Source of the DNA: Hyphomicrobiales bacterium
GTDB taxonomy: Bacteria > Pseudomonadota > Alphaproteobacteria > Rhizobiales > S144-35
Direction: 5' to 3'
DNA: 9,039 nucleotides
Assembly (NCBI GenBank): GCA_015494185.1
Contig: WGBT01000116.1
Location: 1 to 9,039, forward strand
Every line of letters starts with the position of its first letter. The stretch's first letter is position 1. Below, in pieces: positions 6,353-9,039 of the stretch. The position numbers were made by a program, and so were the translations under genes. The notes beneath the pieces are model-generated. The model saw only the letters and a list, made by a program, of their open reading frames with translations, made no database searches and was not told the origin of the DNA.

Positions 6353-6396
6353 CGGATAAAGCCAACTTCAACAAGACAATATATGGGCCATCAGCA

Positions 6397-8115
6397 ATGC
6401 CGAAAAACACACCCCCAACACCGCCCTCAGATGCGCAGAGCGCCACCTCATCGGATTGCGCCAGCCCGTCATCTCCCAAGACCGCCTCCGCCGCCAATCA
6501 GGGGACCAAGAAAAAACGCATTTCTCCGCGGCAGTTACGCCTTGCCGCCGCCGCCATCATAGCGCAGCAACGACAAGAACCCGATATGGCTTCCTCAACG
6601 AGCACTTCACGGCCGCGCGCCGCCTCGCCTTCCCCAGCACAAGGCAGAGCAAAACCCCCCTTGCCGAAACACAGCCTACCCAAAGGCTGGCAGGGCCGGG
6701 TGTTGAGCCGGAAAATTCAACGGGCTGTGCGCCGCGGCCGTTCCAAGCGGCAGATTGCCCGCCTGTTGCGTCAGGCGGCGGACCGCAACGTGCTCAGCGA
6801 TGACCCCTCAGACACGTTGACCTTGCCTGACACAACCAAAGCCTCCCACCCAAATTCTCGATATGATACGGCAATAGGGCCAACGGCCCCTCTTTTACCA
6901 CAAGACTATGTGGCGCAGTGCCTCAGGCTGGCGGGGCAATCTGATCGCCCTCCCAATGTCCCTAAAACAGTCCCGCCAGCGCTGCCCGGGCCGCTGCATC
7001 AGATGATCGTGACACGTTATCTTGACACCGCACTTGAAGCTTACGGGGGGCGTTATCGCGAAAAGATGAAAAAATTGGCCCTGTCTTCCGAGGCCATGTG
7101 TGATCTGTTGAAAAGTTTTCCGGGGCTTCTTTTCGGTCTTGCCGGCGGCTATGGCATCCCGCGGCAACGGAAGCTGGCCTGCCAGGTGGTGCTTGAAGGA
7201 AAATCATTGAAACAAGCCGCAAAGGCGTTGGGCTTGCCGCTTTGGACCCGGCAATTGCCCCCGCGCGCCTTTCAAAGCCGGCTTGGAAAGCTGCCTGACA
7301 CGGCCCATTTCAATCGTCAAATCAGCAATTTCATTCCGAAAAATGAAACCGAGCTGCCGAAATGGTTACGCACAATCACCTTGGCTTATACCCGCTGCGA
7401 TGATGGTTTTGCACTCTGGCTGGCCCGCTATCACGGCTGGATCAAAAAGCTGCCCCTTACCGCGCATGATGTGCTCACGATGCTTGCCGCCTATGCCTGG
7501 TATTCCCAACACCGCGCCACCCGGGCAGGACAGATCATCCGCCACCCCTGGTCGCCGCAACTTGGTCTGCGCACCGCCTTGACCCACTGCAAGGATTGGT
7601 ATGAGCGCCTGCTGATGGAATATCATCTGGGCGATGGTCTGCAAGACGTTTGGCTCCGGGAAGGGCGCCGTCATGATCTTCAGTTCACGGCCTTGCGCAC
7701 CGTCGATGATCTTTGCAAGGAAGCGCGGCAGATGCGCAACTGTGTACGGGATTACAGTGCGCCGCTGGGACGCCATGACTGCCGGCTTTTCAGTGTGCGC
7801 CAGCAAAACCGGCCTGTTGCAACCGTGGAGATTCGTCCCCATCCGCTGGAACCAGAACTTCTGACACCCTGGCAAATCCGCGGCCCTGGCAATGTCTACT
7901 GTTCCAGAGAACTTGTCACTGTCATCCATGCCTGGTTTTACGCCCACAAGCGACAAGAGCGCACCGTGCCGGAAACGCTTGGTTCGGGCAGATTTCATGA
8001 AGACCGATGGAAGCAATTCTGGCAACCCTATCTTCACGATCGCGGACTTACACGGCAGGAAGAACGTTTCGCCCCCAATGACAAATTGCCCACCAAAATC
8101 TGCCGGTTATGTTGA
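6397..8115 (+). CDS. PcfJ-like domain protein of unknown function
   Basis: The 572-residue product has three parts. Residues 1 to about 95 are Pro/Ser/Ala-rich and probably disordered. Residues 96-130 are strongly basic (RKIQRAVRRGRSKRQ) and could bind nucleic acid. From about 195 the protein is helical, with GKSLKQAAKALGLPLWTRQLPP (268-289). The PcfJ-like domain is at about 430-515: LRTVDDLCKEARQMRNCVRDY (433-453), LFSVRQQNRPVATVEI (464-479) and WQIRGPGNV (492-500). PcfJ was named from the enterococcal conjugative plasmid pCF10; its biochemical role is unknown to me. Related proteins occur on alphaproteobacterial chromosomes. The ATG at 6397 is the first in frame after the stop at 6346 but lacks a clear ribosome binding site, so the start is uncertain. 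It stands alone, divergent from ffh and convergent with the gamma-glutamyltransferase; no conjugation genes are near. Not predicted to be secreted. Confidence 0.85.
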   Translation: MPKNTPPTPPSDAQSATSSDCASPSSPKTASAANQGTKKKRISPRQLRLAAAAIIAQQRQEPDMASSTSTSRPRAASPSPAQGRAKPPLPKHSLPKGWQGRVLSRKIQRAVRRGRSKRQIARLLRQAADRNVLSDDPSDTLTLPDTTKASHPNSRYDTAIGPTAPLLPQDYVAQCLRLAGQSDRPPNVPKTVPPALPGPLHQMIVTRYLDTALEAYGGRYREKMKKLALSSEAMCDLLKSFPGLLFGLAGGYGIPRQRKLACQVVLEGKSLKQAAKALGLPLWTRQLPPRAFQSRLGKLPDTAHFNRQISNFIPKNETELPKWLRTITLAYTRCDDGFALWLARYHGWIKKLPLTAHDVLTMLAAYAWYSQHRATRAGQIIRHPWSPQLGLRTALTHCKDWYERLLMEYHLGDGLQDVWLREGRRHDLQFTALRTVDDLCKEARQMRNCVRDYSAPLGRHDCRLFSVRQQNRPVATVEIRPHPLEPELLTPWQIRGPGNVYCSRELVTVIHAWFYAHKRQERTVPETLGSGRFHEDRWKQFWQPYLHDRGLTRQEERFAPNDKLPTKICRLC

Positions 8116-8230
8116 ACCCTATGGAAAGGCTGCAATGACCTGGATGGGAAGGTATACGAATGAAGGCAGGGGCAGCTCTAGCATAACCTATGCATGAGAC
8201 CCCCCCTACCCAGCCTGATAGCCTCTCCAA

Positions 8231-8303
8231 GCCATCCTTCTGGCGCCATCGTCGCTCGCCTCACCCTTTTCCGGGTGAGCGACGATGGCTCTGGAAGGAT
8301 GGC
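8231..8303. repeat. Large imperfect hairpin between convergent genes
   Basis: GCCATCCTTC (8231-8240) pairs with GAAGGATGGC (8294-8303); after a 4x4 internal loop GCCATCGTCG (8245-8254) pairs with CGACGATGGC (8280-8289); after a 5-nt bulge (CTCGC, 8255-8259) CTCACCC (8260-8266) pairs with GGGTGAG (8273-8279) around a TTTTCC loop. That is 27 base pairs in 73 nt. It is symmetric for both converging genes and may block read-through from either side, though no T-run follows. A REP-like interspersed element is the main alternative. Confidence 0.85.
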
Positions 8304-8305
8304 GG

Positions 8306-8318
8306 GCTATCCTTCTGG
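8306..8318. repeat. Second copy of GCYATCCTTCTGG beside the large hairpin
   Basis: GCTATCCTTCTGG (8306-8318) repeats GCCATCCTTCTGG (8231-8243), the outer left arm of the large hairpin, with one mismatch. Its ATCCTTC can pair with GAAGGAT (8294-8300), the same bases that close the large hairpin, so the two structures exclude each other. Confidence 0.6.
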
Positions 8319-8340
8319 TGAATCAGAAGCGAGCTTTCTT
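8312..8340 (+). terminator. Possible weak plus-strand terminator
   Basis: CTTCTG (8312-8317) and CAGAAG (8324-8329) form a 6-bp stem with a 6-nt loop, followed by CGAGCTTTCTT, a T-rich but interrupted stretch. It faces the end of the PcfJ-like transcript, about 200 nt past its stop. The stem is short and AT/GC-mixed, so termination would be partial. Confidence 0.3.
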
Positions 8341-8475
8341 TCATGCAGACAAAAGCTATTGAGGGGCTTATACCAACGGCCTCTGACCTTCTTTCGCACA
8401 CCGTTCAAATAACGCAATAAATTTAATCAAACAGATAAGAAAAGCATGAGCGGTCAATAATAAATCCCCCCGGCA

Positions 8476-9039
8476 TTACGCCCTCACCTGTAGAAAAACG
8501 CCTTGTCGACGCTTGTCGCCTGCCCCATGGATTCGGCCATCGGCCTGACGGACCACACAATGCACGCCGCCAAAAAACAGATTGCGTTGCGCCCAGCCCT
8601 GCAAATCCGGATAGGCTTGACGTAAATCCGCAAGCGCCTGAGCGGAAATTTCGCCAACCACACCACGCTCGACCTCCACACTCAACCGTCCATCTTTTTC
8701 CAGATGCAACCGTGGCGCCTCAACGGCTTCCTCGATTGACATCCCGCGCAACAAATAATTGACCAAAACCTGCAAAACGGCGCTGCGAATCCGGTTCGAG
8801 CCCCCCGATCCAAGGGCCAGAACACCGCCCCCACCGGTTTGCACCAAAGTTGGCGCCATCATGCTCGACAACCGCTCACCTTCGCGCCAATTGTGAAAGC
8901 CATCGGGGTTCAAATCCTCCTCCCCCAACATATTGTTCAGCATGAAGCCAAAATTGTCGACGATCAGACCATTGCCCTCCCCATTGGAAACGGTGGCGGC
9001 CGCAGCATTGCCCTGCGCATCAACAACACTGATATGGGT
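8476..9039 (-). CDS. ggt: Gamma-glutamyltransferase, small-subunit end, N-terminus outside window
   Basis: The frame is open from the right edge and gives 187 residues before TAA. It starts THISVVDAQGNA and continues SNGEGNG, LNNMLGEEDLNPDGFHNW, SSMMAPTL and GSGGSNRIRSAVLQVLVNYL, all hallmarks of the Ntn-hydrolase gamma-glutamyltransferase family. The enzyme cleaves the gamma-glutamyl bond of glutathione, usually in the periplasm, after self-cleaving at the first Thr of a TTH motif. The first visible Thr aligns with the second Thr of that motif, so the nucleophile should lie in the codon just outside the window and the small subunit is seen nearly whole. The SNGEGNG and GSGGSNR wording differs from E. 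coli Ggt (which has a GSPGGSRI-type sequence) and suggests another subfamily. A frame start at 8943 is internal, not the real start. It converges on the PcfJ-like gene. Confidence 0.93.
   Translation of the reverse strand, partial: THISVVDAQGNAAAATVSNGEGNGLIVDNFGFMLNNMLGEEDLNPDGFHNWREGERLSSMMAPTLVQTGGGGVLALGSGGSNRIRSAVLQVLVNYLLRGMSIEEAVEAPRLHLEKDGRLSVEVERGVVGEISAQALADLRQAYPDLQGWAQRNLFFGGVHCVVRQADGRIHGAGDKRRQGVFLQVRA

Larger units (their letters stand above)
5719..6396. other. 678-nt divergent intergenic region, no convincing gene
   Basis: This region separates the minus-strand ffh from the plus-strand PcfJ-like gene and must hold both promoters. Short open frames occur on both strands (for example 5749-5961 and 6038-6292 minus, 5834-6055 plus), but none has a good ribosome binding site or a recognisable product. 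The 6038-6292 frame would start at TTG and has two hydrophobic runs, so a decayed membrane-protein fragment is possible but unsupported. Besides the elements listed separately there is a TGTCAG/CTGACA inverted repeat (6079-6084 and 6102-6107) and a 6-bp stem CGGCTT/AAGCCG (6194-6212). No promoter for ffh could be chosen with confidence. Confidence 0.6.
8116..8475. other. 360-nt convergent intergenic region
   Basis: This stretch lies between the ends of the PcfJ-like gene and the gamma-glutamyltransferase gene. Its left half contains the large hairpin at 8231-8303 and the smaller one at 8312-8329; a run of seven C lies at 8200-8206. The right half (about 8395-8465) is AT-rich. A plus-strand open frame at 8194-8412 runs through the hairpins and is not credible. 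No gene is seen. Confidence 0.7.

Noticed and set aside
5719..6396. 4.5S RNA or a tRNA gene near ffh
   Set aside because: I looked for the conserved GGTCAGG/GGAAGCAGCC-type core of SRP RNA and for tRNA T-loop sequences and found neither.
6329..6562. Plus-strand open frame overlapping the start of the PcfJ-like gene
   Set aside because: It reads the Pro-rich coding region in another frame and yields a low-complexity Pro/Arg sequence; a shadow of the real gene.
8194..8412. 72-codon plus-strand open frame after the PcfJ-like gene
   Set aside because: It runs straight through the large inverted repeat, lacks a ribosome binding site and has no recognisable product.
1..9039. CRISPR array, integrase, transposase or toxin-antitoxin pair
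   Set aside because: No regularly spaced identical repeats, no transposase or integrase motifs and no small paired genes are visible; only short direct repeats occur.

Overview
The window is a stretch of chromosome from a moderately GC-rich alphaproteobacterium. The evidence is the ffh-rpsP-rimM-trmD order, the alphaproteobacterial wording of FabI (LTYYGAEKVMPHYNVMGVAK) and Ffh (TRVDGDGRGG), and a fabI gene followed by a histidine-phosphatase gene. The genus cannot be told from sequence alone.

Positions 1-5718 hold seven genes, all on the minus strand, so transcription runs right to left: ffh (SRP GTPase), rpsP (ribosomal protein S16), rimM (30S maturation factor), trmD (tRNA m1G37 methyltransferase), a class I SAM-dependent O-methyltransferase, fabI (enoyl-ACP reductase) and a histidine phosphatase cut by the left edge. 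The first four form the classical translation/secretion cluster. The ribosomal protein L19 gene (rplS), which usually follows trmD, is absent here and the O-methyltransferase takes its place. The 120-nt gap before fabI carries a 13-bp dyad overlapping a possible promoter, so fabI and the phosphatase may form their own unit.

Positions 5719-6396 are a long divergent intergenic region with short repeats and one good hairpin but no convincing gene. On the plus strand, 6397-8115 encodes a 572-aa protein with a PcfJ-like domain, a family of unknown function first named from an enterococcal conjugative plasmid. It is the least understood gene here. Positions 8116-8475 are a convergent intergenic region dominated by a 73-nt imperfect hairpin whose 3' arm has a second possible pairing partner. 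From 8476 to the right edge, on the minus strand, lies the C-terminal (small subunit) part of a gamma-glutamyltransferase.

Most of the window is ordinary housekeeping DNA and I see no clear new multi-gene system. The items most worth a second look are the PcfJ-like gene, the large hairpin beside it, the dyad before fabI, and a 22-bp duplication that rewrote the end of rimM.
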